From assembly GCA_003056245.1 (NCBI GenBank), contig MVDH01000003.1, positions 268,187 to 332,186 of the forward strand: a stretch of 64,000 nt of DNA, read 5' to 3'. Below the pieces are notes generated by a model. That model saw nothing but the letters and a program-made list of their open reading frames with translations. It was not told the DNA's origin and did no database searches. The translations under genes and the position numbers were made by a program. Position 1 is the stretch's first letter. The number at the start of each line of letters is the position of its first letter. This stretch comes from Cellvibrio sp. 79. Lineage in GTDB: Bacteria > Pseudomonadota > Gammaproteobacteria > Pseudomonadales > Cellvibrionaceae. This document shows, piece after piece, positions 56,512 through 64,000 of this stretch.

Positions 56512-58164
56512 TTACGGCAATTGATCCAGATATTGGCGATGCCTGGTAGAAAATTCAGAGTTATTAAATTTATCCCAATTGACAGACCAGGTCATCAAAC
56601 CGCGCAAGTTACTCCACGCTTGCGCAGGTTGATAGGTTGTGCAGCCTTGTGCCTTGATCAAACAATTCATCGCTGTTTGCACATCCGCCACGCTGGTAAA
56701 TCCGCCACCCGCATTTACGTTCGCTGGCAAACCAATCAACACTTGATCCTGACGCAACGCCGGAAACGTTAAATTAGTGCCCGCCACTTTAAATCCGGTC
56801 AACAACATATCAATCAGGGCGATGTGGAAATCTGCACCACCCATAGTGTGATATTTGTTATCGGTTCCGGTAATTGCGCCGGAGTTGTAATTTTGCACCT
56901 GCAACCAATCGAGCTGGTCGCGCAATGCATAAATTACCGGCAAATAAGCACCGGCGCGCGTGTCACAACTGATGCAAGTTCCACCGTAGAAACTGTAGCC
57001 CAGTTGCACAAAGAAAGTTTCCGGAGCCATCGTCAGTACAAATTTATCGCCGTAATGGCTAGTTAAATCTTTCAGCGCGCCAATTAAATTTACGATCACC
57101 GGTGTAGTGGGGTTGCGGAAATCATTATCGCCGGAATTTAAAAATAATGAGTGCCCTTCAAAATCCACATCAAGCCCATCAAAACCATATTCGTCGATAA
57201 TCGCTTTCATCGAATTCACAAAGTTCGCGCGCGCCGCCGCAGTTGATAATTGCACCTGGCCATTCGCACCACCAATACTGATGATGATTTTTTTGCCCGC
57301 TGCCTGCTTGGCCTTAATCGCCGCTTTAAACGCAACGGGATCAAATGCAGCATCGAGCACAAAACCAATTTCCCCTGGTGCGCGCCCGGTTGGTTCGGCG
57401 AACGAAACATTAATCGCATCAAATGCATCAGAAACCTGATCCAGCGGAATCACACCGGAACCATTATTAAAGTTATGCCAGTAACCGGAAATAATGCGAT
57501 AGCGGCCACTGCCAACACTTGATGATGCTGAACTCACCGATGAGCGCGATGAACTGCTGATCGAGCTGGGCAAAACACTTGATGATGCAGTAGCACAAGA
57601 ACGTACCAGCTCCCACGCCATTTTCCAATGCGCACCCGTGCCCGGTGCATACGCCCAATCAGCGCTTGAACTACACCAACCCGCAACCGTGCAGCGATAT
57701 TCATTGCCCGCATTTCTTACGAGCTGCCCCACTGTGTAAGCAGTGCCCGCAACATATTGTGGTGATGCGCAATTACCGCCAGTTGCCGAACTTGATGATG
57801 AGCTGGGACGCGCACTCGACAGTGAACTACTCGAAAGAACAATCGATGAACGTGACGATGAAGAAGGCACCGTTGAATTAATTGATGACGATGAGGCGCC
57901 ATCACACACACCTAGCAAGGTCCACTCCTGCCACTGGCCGGAATAATTGGCCGGATTTTTCCCCTGCGACCACCAATTGGCCTTATAGGCTTTACCCGCT
58001 TCCTGCACCTGACTTCCACCACCGTAAGACGCAGTGCTATTCCACTGGGAAATTCCCGCGCAACTGATGGCATGACTTTCAAACGATAAAACCAGCAGGC
58101 AAATCCCCGCGGCGGTTGATAGAAACGAGTTTGATAAAAAACAGGTTGATATAAATTTTCTCAC
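56512..58164 (-). CDS. secreted modular chitinase (CBM5/12-CBM5/12-GH18)
   Basis: 550 aa. Signal peptide (hydrophobic ~10-30, cut after H-A), first CBM5/12-type module (~35-87, aromatic W-N-S-T-A-S-Y and W-W-S-Q-G), pure serine-rich linker (~88-130), second CBM-like module (~132-190), second serine linker (~191-218) and the GH18 catalytic domain. The catalytic motif D-G-L-D-V-D-F-E lies at 329-336 with Glu336 as the acid. It hydrolyses chitin outside the cell. The serine linkers are typical of Cellvibrionaceae. It is divergent from the esterase, with a NagR-like site between. Confidence 0.93.
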   Translation of the reverse strand: MRKFISTCFLSNSFLSTAAGICLLVLSFESHAISCAGISQWNSTASYGGGSQVQEAGKAYKANWWSQGKNPANYSGQWQEWTLLGVCDGASSSSINSTVPSSSSRSSIVLSSSSLSSARPSSSSSSATGGNCASPQYVAGTAYTVGQLVRNAGNEYRCTVAGWCSSSADWAYAPGTGAHWKMAWELVRSCATASSSVLPSSISSSSRSSVSSASSSVGSGRYRIISGYWHNFNNGSGVIPLDQVSDAFDAINVSFAEPTGRAPGEIGFVLDAAFDPVAFKAAIKAKQAAGKKIIISIGGANGQVQLSTAAARANFVNSMKAIIDEYGFDGLDVDFEGHSLFLNSGDNDFRNPTTPVIVNLIGALKDLTSHYGDKFVLTMAPETFFVQLGYSFYGGTCISCDTRAGAYLPVIYALRDQLDWLQVQNYNSGAITGTDNKYHTMGGADFHIALIDMLLTGFKVAGTNLTFPALRQDQVLIGLPANVNAGGGFTSVADVQTAMNCLIKAQGCTTYQPAQAWSNLRGLMTWSVNWDKFNNSEFSTRHRQYLDQLP

Positions 58165-58605
58165 TGGTCTGTCCTCTTCATTAAAATTAACCAGTTATCG
58201 CACTTTGAATGGTTATTTGAATAACTGGAATTTTTGGCAAATAAAAACCCGCAGACCAACATGGCCTGAAAGGGACTGGGTGGTAACTCAACTGCCAACG
58301 AACCTGAATGCGTCAACTCACAACGCAGGGCTACACAAGTCGCTTATTCTCTAGAAGTTCGCGTCCGTGTTCTGTTTGTATGGGCGATGTGCCGCGAATT
58401 ATTGTTGTTGCGGTGGATTTTCTTTCGGTGATGAATAATGCGAAAAGCCTTCGCCTTTCCTTTATGACAACCTTGTCATATATAGCATGTGCCCAAGCAA
58501 CGTACAATTGTGTGTTATAAAGCCGATACCCGTTTCACCCACTTCCACACCGTTTAATAAGCGCTTTCCATCAATAAAGATAAAAACCACTACAGGCACT
58601 GCGTT
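58165..58605. promoter_or_regulatory. chitinase-esterase intergenic region with palindromic operator
   Basis: 441 nt. At 58463-58480 the 18-mer TATGACAACCTTGTCATA is a perfect 8-bp inverted repeat with a 2-nt centre and matches the LacI-family NagR operator consensus (AATGACARCGYTGTCATT, known from Shewanella-type genomes) at most positions. It is 126 nt from the esterase ATG. A separate 8-bp stem-loop (CCAGTTAT / ATAACTGG) lies at about 58190-58230 just upstream of the chitinase. A 70-codon frame on the plus strand looks non-coding. Confidence 0.7.
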
Positions 58606-59574
58606 ATGAAAAAACTCCTGACCACACTGTTAATTCTCGGTAACGTTATTAGCATCAACCTCGCTTATGCGGATGAGCAACGAAAACCCGGCGACTATCA
58701 ATTTACCGCAGATTCACAACAACAAGCCGGAGTACCCAACGGCACGCTCAAAGGCCCTTACGAATTCCATAGCAAGATTTTTAAAAACACTGTGCGCCGT
58801 TATTGGGTTTATCTACCAGCGAATTATGAAACCCTGCACCAAAAACCATTGAACCTGTTGGTATTCCAGGATGGCCAACGCGCAACCAACCCCACCGGTT
58901 CATTGCGCGTACCGGAGGTGTTGGATAATTTAATCCACCAAAAAGCCATCCCGCCGACGATTGGTTTATTTGTTACGCCGGGAAATGTAAGCGAGAGTTA
59001 CCCTGATAACCTGGATATGTCCAACCCCGATCATCGCGCACAGGAATACGATGCACTTAACGATAATTACGCACGAATGTTGCTGGAAGAATTATTGCCA
59101 CAATTGGAAAAAACGTATGCAATCAGTAGCAAACCGCAAGACCGGATTATTGGCGGCACCAGCAGCGGCGCTATTTGCGCATTTACGGTTGCCTGGAACA
59201 GACCCGATGCATTCCGCAATGTCATCAGCATTATTGGCAGTTACACCTCCATCGGTTACCAACCGGCAACGGCCGATAAACCCATGGCACCCGGTGGTGA
59301 TCTTTACCCCGGTTTAATTCGTAAATCATCAATTCGCCCGCTAAAAATTTTTCTGCAAGACGGCAGTAACGACCTCGATAACGAGCACGGCAACTGGTTC
59401 CTTGCCAACCAGCAAATGCTCGCGGCATTACTTTGGGCTAACAAAAATGCCGATGAGAAAAAAGATAAAGGGGCTCGTTACGACATAAAACATGTGTGGG
59501 GCGATGGTGATCACTCCGATAAACACGGCGGCGTTTTATTACCGGAAATCTTGCGCTGGATGTGGGGAAAATAA
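58606..59574 (+). CDS. secreted esterase (PF00756-type)
   Basis: 322 aa. Signal peptide (hydrophobic ~5-19, cleavage near A-Y-A-D). The alpha/beta hydrolase core is of the esterase D/feruloyl-esterase class: nucleophile elbow G-T-S-S-G, acid in Q-D-G-S-N-D and His in G-D-G-D-H. The N-terminal region with Y-W-V-Y-L-P-A-N-Y and F-Q-D-G-Q is the standard lead-in. It probably removes acyl groups from polysaccharides outside the cell. Its partnership with the chitinase is inferred from position and the shared operator. Confidence 0.82.
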   Translation: MKKLLTTLLILGNVISINLAYADEQRKPGDYQFTADSQQQAGVPNGTLKGPYEFHSKIFKNTVRRYWVYLPANYETLHQKPLNLLVFQDGQRATNPTGSLRVPEVLDNLIHQKAIPPTIGLFVTPGNVSESYPDNLDMSNPDHRAQEYDALNDNYARMLLEELLPQLEKTYAISSKPQDRIIGGTSSGAICAFTVAWNRPDAFRNVISIIGSYTSIGYQPATADKPMAPGGDLYPGLIRKSSIRPLKIFLQDGSNDLDNEHGNWFLANQQMLAALLWANKNADEKKDKGARYDIKHVWGDGDHSDKHGGVLLPEILRWMWGK

Positions 59575-59693
59575 AAATAGTATGCATAAGAAACGCGACG
59601 CAGCTGCCACATTTTTTATGCCGAAGGTATGCCGGAAAAGAAAAAGAGTCATAGTAAATATGACTCTGGATTGGTGTCGTACAGATTATTGAT

Positions 59694-60956
59694 TTAAATA
59701 GAAAAATAAGAAGCCACTTTCGCAAATGCATCAAGAAATTTGTCAAGGTGGCGAATCTCATAAACGGGGTGCATTGGGAACGCGATAGTGCTTTTTCCTA
59801 GCATACTTGCCCTTTCGCAAAAAACATCACCATATTCAATGAGCCTATGTTGTGGATCTAAAAATGGATAATTTCTTGAGCCAAACCCCTGCCGCCGGGT
59901 AAAGGATTCCTCTAAATAAATTTCTGGCCAGGGAATAGTGTACGCGGGAACTCCTTCTGCGTTTATTGCTGCAACAAAAGTTTTAATATCGCATTTGATC
60001 CGATTTGTATCCAATACAAACGGTGCCCACCAATATGAGTTGACTCTATTTTCAGAACCATAAGGAGCATGAATAACAAGAGGATGTTCTTTTAGATTGT
60101 CCGAAATATATTTCCCGTTACGAATTCTATTAGGCAGATTCCAGGAATCAAATCGTTGTAACTCTTTAATTCCAATAGCGGATTGAATCTCAGTCATTCG
60201 ATAATTGAAGCCAATTCTCGGATGAATATAGGACAGCTTTTCTTCAAGTTTCAGAAGCTCTATTCGTTTTTCCACATCATATCCATGATCACGAAACGAC
60301 CTGCACGTCCATGCAAGCGCTTCATCAGCCACATAGATGGCCCCGCCCTCACCACCTGTAGTGAAATGCTTGCTTTGGCAAAAGCTGAAGCAGCCTGCAT
60401 GGCCAATTGTACCTAGCTTCTTTCCGTTGTATTCCGCCCCAAGCGCTTGAGCACAGTCCTCAATCACGAGCAGATTATGATCTTTAGCTATTTTCATGAT
60501 CACGTCCATATCAGCAGGAATGCCGAAAGTATGCACGACGATAATAGCTTTAGTTTTATGACCTATTTTTTTCAGTATTGACGATGGGTCCAACGTGTGT
60601 GTGTTGTCTACATCTGCAAAAACAGGCAATGCTCCGGCCTGCATTACAGCAAAAGCTGTAGCGATAAAAGTATAAGAAGGACAAATAACTTCATCGCCTG
60701 AACCAATACCCAATGACGAAATAGCAGTGTGAAGCGCTGAAGTGCCGTTGGTTGTAGAAACTACATATCCCTCGCCTAGATACGTTTGCAAATCTTCTTC
60801 AAATTTCTTCCCAAGATCGCCCGTCCAGTAATTAACTTTCCCTGAATCAATAATGTTACAAATATCCTCTTTCACCGATGAATCAAAATTCGGCCAAGCA
60901 GGAAGGAGATCTCTATTAATCGGGGTACCGCCATTGATCGCTATATTAAAATTCAT
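59694..60956 (-). CDS. DegT/DnrJ/EryC1-type PLP sugar aminotransferase
   Basis: 420 aa. The PLP-lysine is Lys196 in S-K-H-F-T-T-G-G-E-G-G, preceded by the conserved I-E-D-C-A-Q with Asp167 and N-G-T-S-A-L-H at 70-76. The family transfers an amino group from glutamate or glutamine to a keto sugar or cyclitol. A strong GAGGTGG lies just upstream of the ATG, inside the end of the previous gene. It is the last gene of the three-gene operon. Its substrate would be the keto product of the oxidoreductase. Confidence 0.9.
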   Translation of the reverse strand: MNFNIAINGGTPINRDLLPAWPNFDSSVKEDICNIIDSGKVNYWTGDLGKKFEEDLQTYLGEGYVVSTTNGTSALHTAISSLGIGSGDEVICPSYTFIATAFAVMQAGALPVFADVDNTHTLDPSSILKKIGHKTKAIIVVHTFGIPADMDVIMKIAKDHNLLVIEDCAQALGAEYNGKKLGTIGHAGCFSFCQSKHFTTGGEGGAIYVADEALAWTCRSFRDHGYDVEKRIELLKLEEKLSYIHPRIGFNYRMTEIQSAIGIKELQRFDSWNLPNRIRNGKYISDNLKEHPLVIHAPYGSENRVNSYWWAPFVLDTNRIKCDIKTFVAAINAEGVPAYTIPWPEIYLEESFTRRQGFGSRNYPFLDPQHRLIEYGDVFCERASMLGKSTIAFPMHPVYEIRHLDKFLDAFAKVASYFSI

Positions 60957-60965
60957 AATTCCACC

Positions 60966-62342
60966 TCAAATACTTTCTGCCAGCCAGCGTGACATAGCGC
61001 AAATTGTCATAGCTGGATTCGCTATGCCTAAGCGAGGAAATGCCCCTGGGCCCAACGCATACACTCCGGGCAATGAAGTGAGCTCTAATCCTTCCGTTAA
61101 AGCGGCAGGATGATTCCCACTAATTGGATGACAACAGCTTTCATGTTCGAACGCCCCATAAGGAAGCGAAAATCTGGCAAAAATATTGGTATTGGAAGCT
61201 GCATTAACCAAATCTAAAGATGAGTTATAAGTGTTCCATCTAGAGTCATCAGCCGATCCTTTCAGATGAACACTATTTCCATATTGAATATGGGCACTTG
61301 ATAGTGGCGCCAGCTCAACACCTAATAACTGTGACGCATATTCAACAAGCCTGCCTTCGATTGAAAAGAGAATTGATTTGTCATAATTTGAGAGATTAGC
61401 TTCAATATTTGCGACAAAATCTTTCTTGTCTGGATTGCAATGCAAGGTGCTGTAACTTGAATAAAGGGGGTTCTGTTCCATTACAGCCATAAACTCAATG
61501 ATGCGATCTCCATCATTGGATCTCGGTCGCTCCATAACAAAAATGTTACTATCTATATCATGGTGAGCACTGTAACCACTCCAAAGCATCTGATGGCGAA
61601 ATACACCAACAGGCGCACCCTCTTTTACTTTCACAAATATACCAACACAAAAATGATCGGTAATATCTGCATAAATTTCGCGCTCAATTGATCTCGAAAT
61701 TATTGTATTGTTGATAATTGCAGAGGCAGCCAATACACACTTACCAAAGCCAAATTTATTTCTTACCTTCCCATGCTTATCAATAATAAAAAATTCATCT
61801 GATTTCCTTTTAATTTTTGCAACCGTACACTTCTCTACCGTAATCAATCCTTTTTCAATATAAGGATTCAGATAATAAAGAGGGCTGTAGGAACAGAATT
61901 TTCCATCACTGGTCAAGTAGGCAGCTTGTGTTACATGCTGCAAGGAATTATTAACCCTCTTCGCTCCCATTAGTTCAGGGTAACGAGTGGCTAGATCTTT
62001 TAAAATTACCTCATAGAGCCCCTCCTCCCCTGTCAGGATTGATCTCCAGCTGTTTGGCCAGGAGTTTAAGGCCGAATCTTCCAAAGGAAGCATAACCCCG
62101 TGGTAGCATAAAGACCGCCCGCCCAAGCGTTCATTAATACCTCCACCACTTCCCCAATTTTCATTATTGGTCCAGTATTTTGTTTTTTTATCGCCATCAA
62201 TCTCCTCAACATCAAAATTCACATGTCGTTTGCGAAAGCTTGGACCAGCCTCATAAATATGAACGCTAATACCTTTTTGTGCTGCGTGAAGCGCAAACTC
62301 CAACCCTGCTAGGCCGCCACCTATTACTGCTACTCTATTCAT
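60966..62342 (-). CDS. GMC-like FAD-dependent oxidoreductase
   Basis: 458 aa from the ATG at 62342, selected by AAGGAT about ten bases upstream; a TTG seven codons earlier is possible. The Rossmann start is V-I-G-G-G-L-A-G (FAD-binding), and the C-terminal segment (G-N-H-P-A-A-L-T, then G-I-A-N-P-A-M-T) matches the C-terminal half of GMC oxidoreductases, with the His-Asn region near the active site. Such enzymes oxidise an alcohol to an aldehyde or ketone. It lies 9 nt before the aminotransferase gene. Confidence 0.8.
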   Translation of the reverse strand: MNRVAVIGGGLAGLEFALHAAQKGISVHIYEAGPSFRKRHVNFDVEEIDGDKKTKYWTNNENWGSGGGINERLGGRSLCYHGVMLPLEDSALNSWPNSWRSILTGEEGLYEVILKDLATRYPELMGAKRVNNSLQHVTQAAYLTSDGKFCSYSPLYYLNPYIEKGLITVEKCTVAKIKRKSDEFFIIDKHGKVRNKFGFGKCVLAASAIINNTIISRSIEREIYADITDHFCVGIFVKVKEGAPVGVFRHQMLWSGYSAHHDIDSNIFVMERPRSNDGDRIIEFMAVMEQNPLYSSYSTLHCNPDKKDFVANIEANLSNYDKSILFSIEGRLVEYASQLLGVELAPLSSAHIQYGNSVHLKGSADDSRWNTYNSSLDLVNAASNTNIFARFSLPYGAFEHESCCHPISGNHPAALTEGLELTSLPGVYALGPGAFPRLGIANPAMTICAMSRWLAESI

Positions 62343-62377
62343 TGCAAAAATCCTTATTAACAAATTGAAAATTCAGA

Positions 62378-63574
62378 TCAGTTGGTTGTGTTTCTCTCAG
62401 TGAAATAAATAATTATTAGCCCAATTACACCTCCTATGGACGAGAACCAAATTGCGCCTTGAGTGGCAAAAAGTAGTGAACCCAACGAATAAAAAGCTGC
62501 GGAAAATGATGACGATAAAAATAGGCTGACCGATATGAGAGAACTACCGAGCCCTGGTCGATCCGCTACCAACAACTGAAGATAACCGATGGGCATGCTA
62601 ATCAAGCAAGCAGCCCCTAACGCTAAAACAGGAATCAATGCATATATGTGGAGCATTGACTCGGAAATAGACATAAGAAGAAGCCCAACGGAAAAAGTTA
62701 TTGCTCCCGCAATGATTAATATTGATGGCCTATGTTTATTAGACATTCTCGACCACCAAAAAATTAGTCCAATTTCAAGCAGCGCTATCAGGGCTTCAAA
62801 AATGCCGATTTTTGAATATTCCGCCTCAACGCGATCCACGATAATTAGCGGAGCGGTAGCATCTAGCGTAAACAACATATTTGTTATCAGAGATATTCCA
62901 CACAGCCTTATTAAATTTTTCTTATGGAACACCTTAAAAAAAGGCTCATCAAATTTTTTTTCTTCTTGCTTGGTACTAATAGATTGATCAGTTAAATAAA
63001 TGAGTATTATCAAGATGGCGAAGACAGCCGAATAAAGCCATATAAAAACAAGATTATCCTTTGTTAAGGCGAGAACACCTATAACACCGAGGGTAAGGAC
63101 ATATGCAGAAGAATATGCTGCTCTTAGACGAGCATTTTTATTAATTCTGGAGCTACTGGAATCATCTACCTGTTTATGCGCAGCGTACCCAAATATCAGC
63201 GAATTAACACAGTAAAATATAGGCAATAAAAGACAATTCGATATTAAATAGACAATCTTGTTCGGGTATAAAAAAAGAATAATACTAGCGACAAAACCAA
63301 ACATACTACAAATTAATATATACCTTGCAAATCCACCATTTTTATCCGCTTTTACTCCAAAATAGATACTAAAAAATGTTAGTAGAATTCCCGACACAAA
63401 CATTACTATCCCATAAGATAAATCTGGCAAACCTACAACTTTTATCCCGAAAATATTCTTGTATGGGTTAACTGCGGCGCACGCACTCGCAAATAAGAAC
63501 AGCGCAATAATTTCCTTATTAAATAAAATCCTTGTTTTGTTTTGGTTTTTTTCATTACTAGCAATTGATTCCAT
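62378..63574 (-). CDS. MFS transporter (probable exporter)
   Basis: 398 aa with 11 or 12 membrane helices and the MFS signature of a conserved acidic-glycine loop (G-V-K-A-D-K-N-G) after the second helix. It resembles sugar-efflux or multidrug transporters. It is the first gene of the operon and probably exports the product of the two enzymes that follow, or imports their substrate; direction cannot be told from the sequence. It starts 35 nt before the oxidoreductase. Confidence 0.82.
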   Translation of the reverse strand: MESIASNEKNQNKTRILFNKEIIALFLFASACAAVNPYKNIFGIKVVGLPDLSYGIVMFVSGILLTFFSIYFGVKADKNGGFARYILICSMFGFVASIILFLYPNKIVYLISNCLLLPIFYCVNSLIFGYAAHKQVDDSSSSRINKNARLRAAYSSAYVLTLGVIGVLALTKDNLVFIWLYSAVFAILIILIYLTDQSISTKQEEKKFDEPFFKVFHKKNLIRLCGISLITNMLFTLDATAPLIIVDRVEAEYSKIGIFEALIALLEIGLIFWWSRMSNKHRPSILIIAGAITFSVGLLLMSISESMLHIYALIPVLALGAACLISMPIGYLQLLVADRPGLGSSLISVSLFLSSSFSAAFYSLGSLLFATQGAIWFSSIGGVIGLIIIYFTERNTTN

Positions 63575-64000
63575 AAGTCCATCCTAGAAATTAGCTTTTT
63601 TTGTCTGTGTTAATCCAGCACTTCAGAAATAAACACGAATTGTCTTGATTTGAACATTTGCAATATCCTTTTCATTTGTGGAAGCGCGACAACTCATTAC
63701 ATTCAAAGTATGGCTACAACAGATTGGACAACGTTGTCATTTAAGGGCAAAAAAAATCTCTTTTTCGTTACACAGCATAAAAGAGATTTTTTATTTAGAT
63801 GTGGTTATTTCTTTACCATGAAAATAGACTCCAATCCTAGAGAGGTAGAAAACAATTTTTAAATGTTTGCATATATAATTTTTGCTTTCAATAAAAATGT
63901 TTACACTCAGCTAAAACTTTTAGACCAATAACAAATTAAGTGCCATCCCTATTAAACAAACCGAAGAGATGAAAATTTATGCGCCCAGTTATTTATTTTC
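63575..64000. other. promoter-side region, with AT-rich bidirectional hairpin
   Basis: 426 nt of very AT-rich sequence upstream of the MFS gene. At 63751-63793 a 15-bp stem (AAAAAATCTCTTTTT / AAAAAGAGATTTTTT) with a 13-nt loop can terminate transcription in either direction and probably closes a gene lying to the right of the window. No gene is supported within this stretch; a 70-codon plus-strand frame here spans the hairpin and is unlikely to be real. Confidence 0.6.

Noticed and set aside
63650-63862. A 70-codon plus-strand frame near the right end
   Set aside because: It runs through a 15-bp terminator-type hairpin and has an unlikely residue composition.

Overview
The window looks like a gammaproteobacterial chromosome, most likely Cellvibrio or another member of the Cellvibrionaceae. 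The main clues are a secreted GH18 chitinase whose two CBM5/12-type modules are joined by long serine-only linkers (a habit of Cellvibrio and Saccharophagus relatives), the trxA-rho-ubiD gene order, an opgGH pair and an imuA-imuB-dnaE2 mutasome. The family-level placement is inference. I saw no rRNA, tRNA, transposase, integrase or CRISPR array.

Region 1 (1-12,950) begins with a 46-bp CA microsatellite. It then holds a likely defence operon on the minus strand. In transcription order this is an AbiC-like two-TM protein, a 1265-aa SIR2-domain protein, a 2140-aa protein with a Cap4/DUF4297-type nuclease end and a STAND-type NTPase (Avs-like), and a HEPN protein. Region 2 (13,050-19,770) is a DNA-damage block: imuA-imuB-dnaE2 with overlapping reading frames, a near-perfect LexA box upstream of imuA, and a divergent SRAP/YedK gene that can share that box.

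Region 3 (19,850-41,640) is AT-richer accessory DNA made of short, scattered genes. It holds four divergent copies of an apparently undescribed 60-77-aa protein family, an inverted duplication of a cupin gene, a second defence-like module (OLD-family ATPase/TOPRIM nuclease plus a DUF6602 protein), LigD, several single-gene stress or unknown proteins, and two recently broken genes (a DUF6714 frameshift and a hemerythrin amber codon). It also has an XRE regulator whose 19-bp palindromic operator occurs twice. This region ends abruptly inside srkA, whose first ~37 codons are missing, so 41,640 looks like the edge of an island.

Region 4 (41,640-59,600) looks like core genome with higher GC: cysE, a periplasmic solute-binding-like protein, mscL, ubiD, rho, trxA, a hybrid histidine kinase, opgG-opgH, the chitinase and a divergently oriented secreted esterase. 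An 18-bp palindrome resembling the NagR (GlcNAc/chitin) operator lies between chitinase and esterase. Region 5 (59,690-63,600) is AT-rich again and is a tight three-gene operon: an MFS exporter, a GMC-like FAD oxidoreductase and a DegT/DnrJ-type PLP aminotransferase. It could oxidise, aminate and export a sugar- or cyclitol-like molecule.
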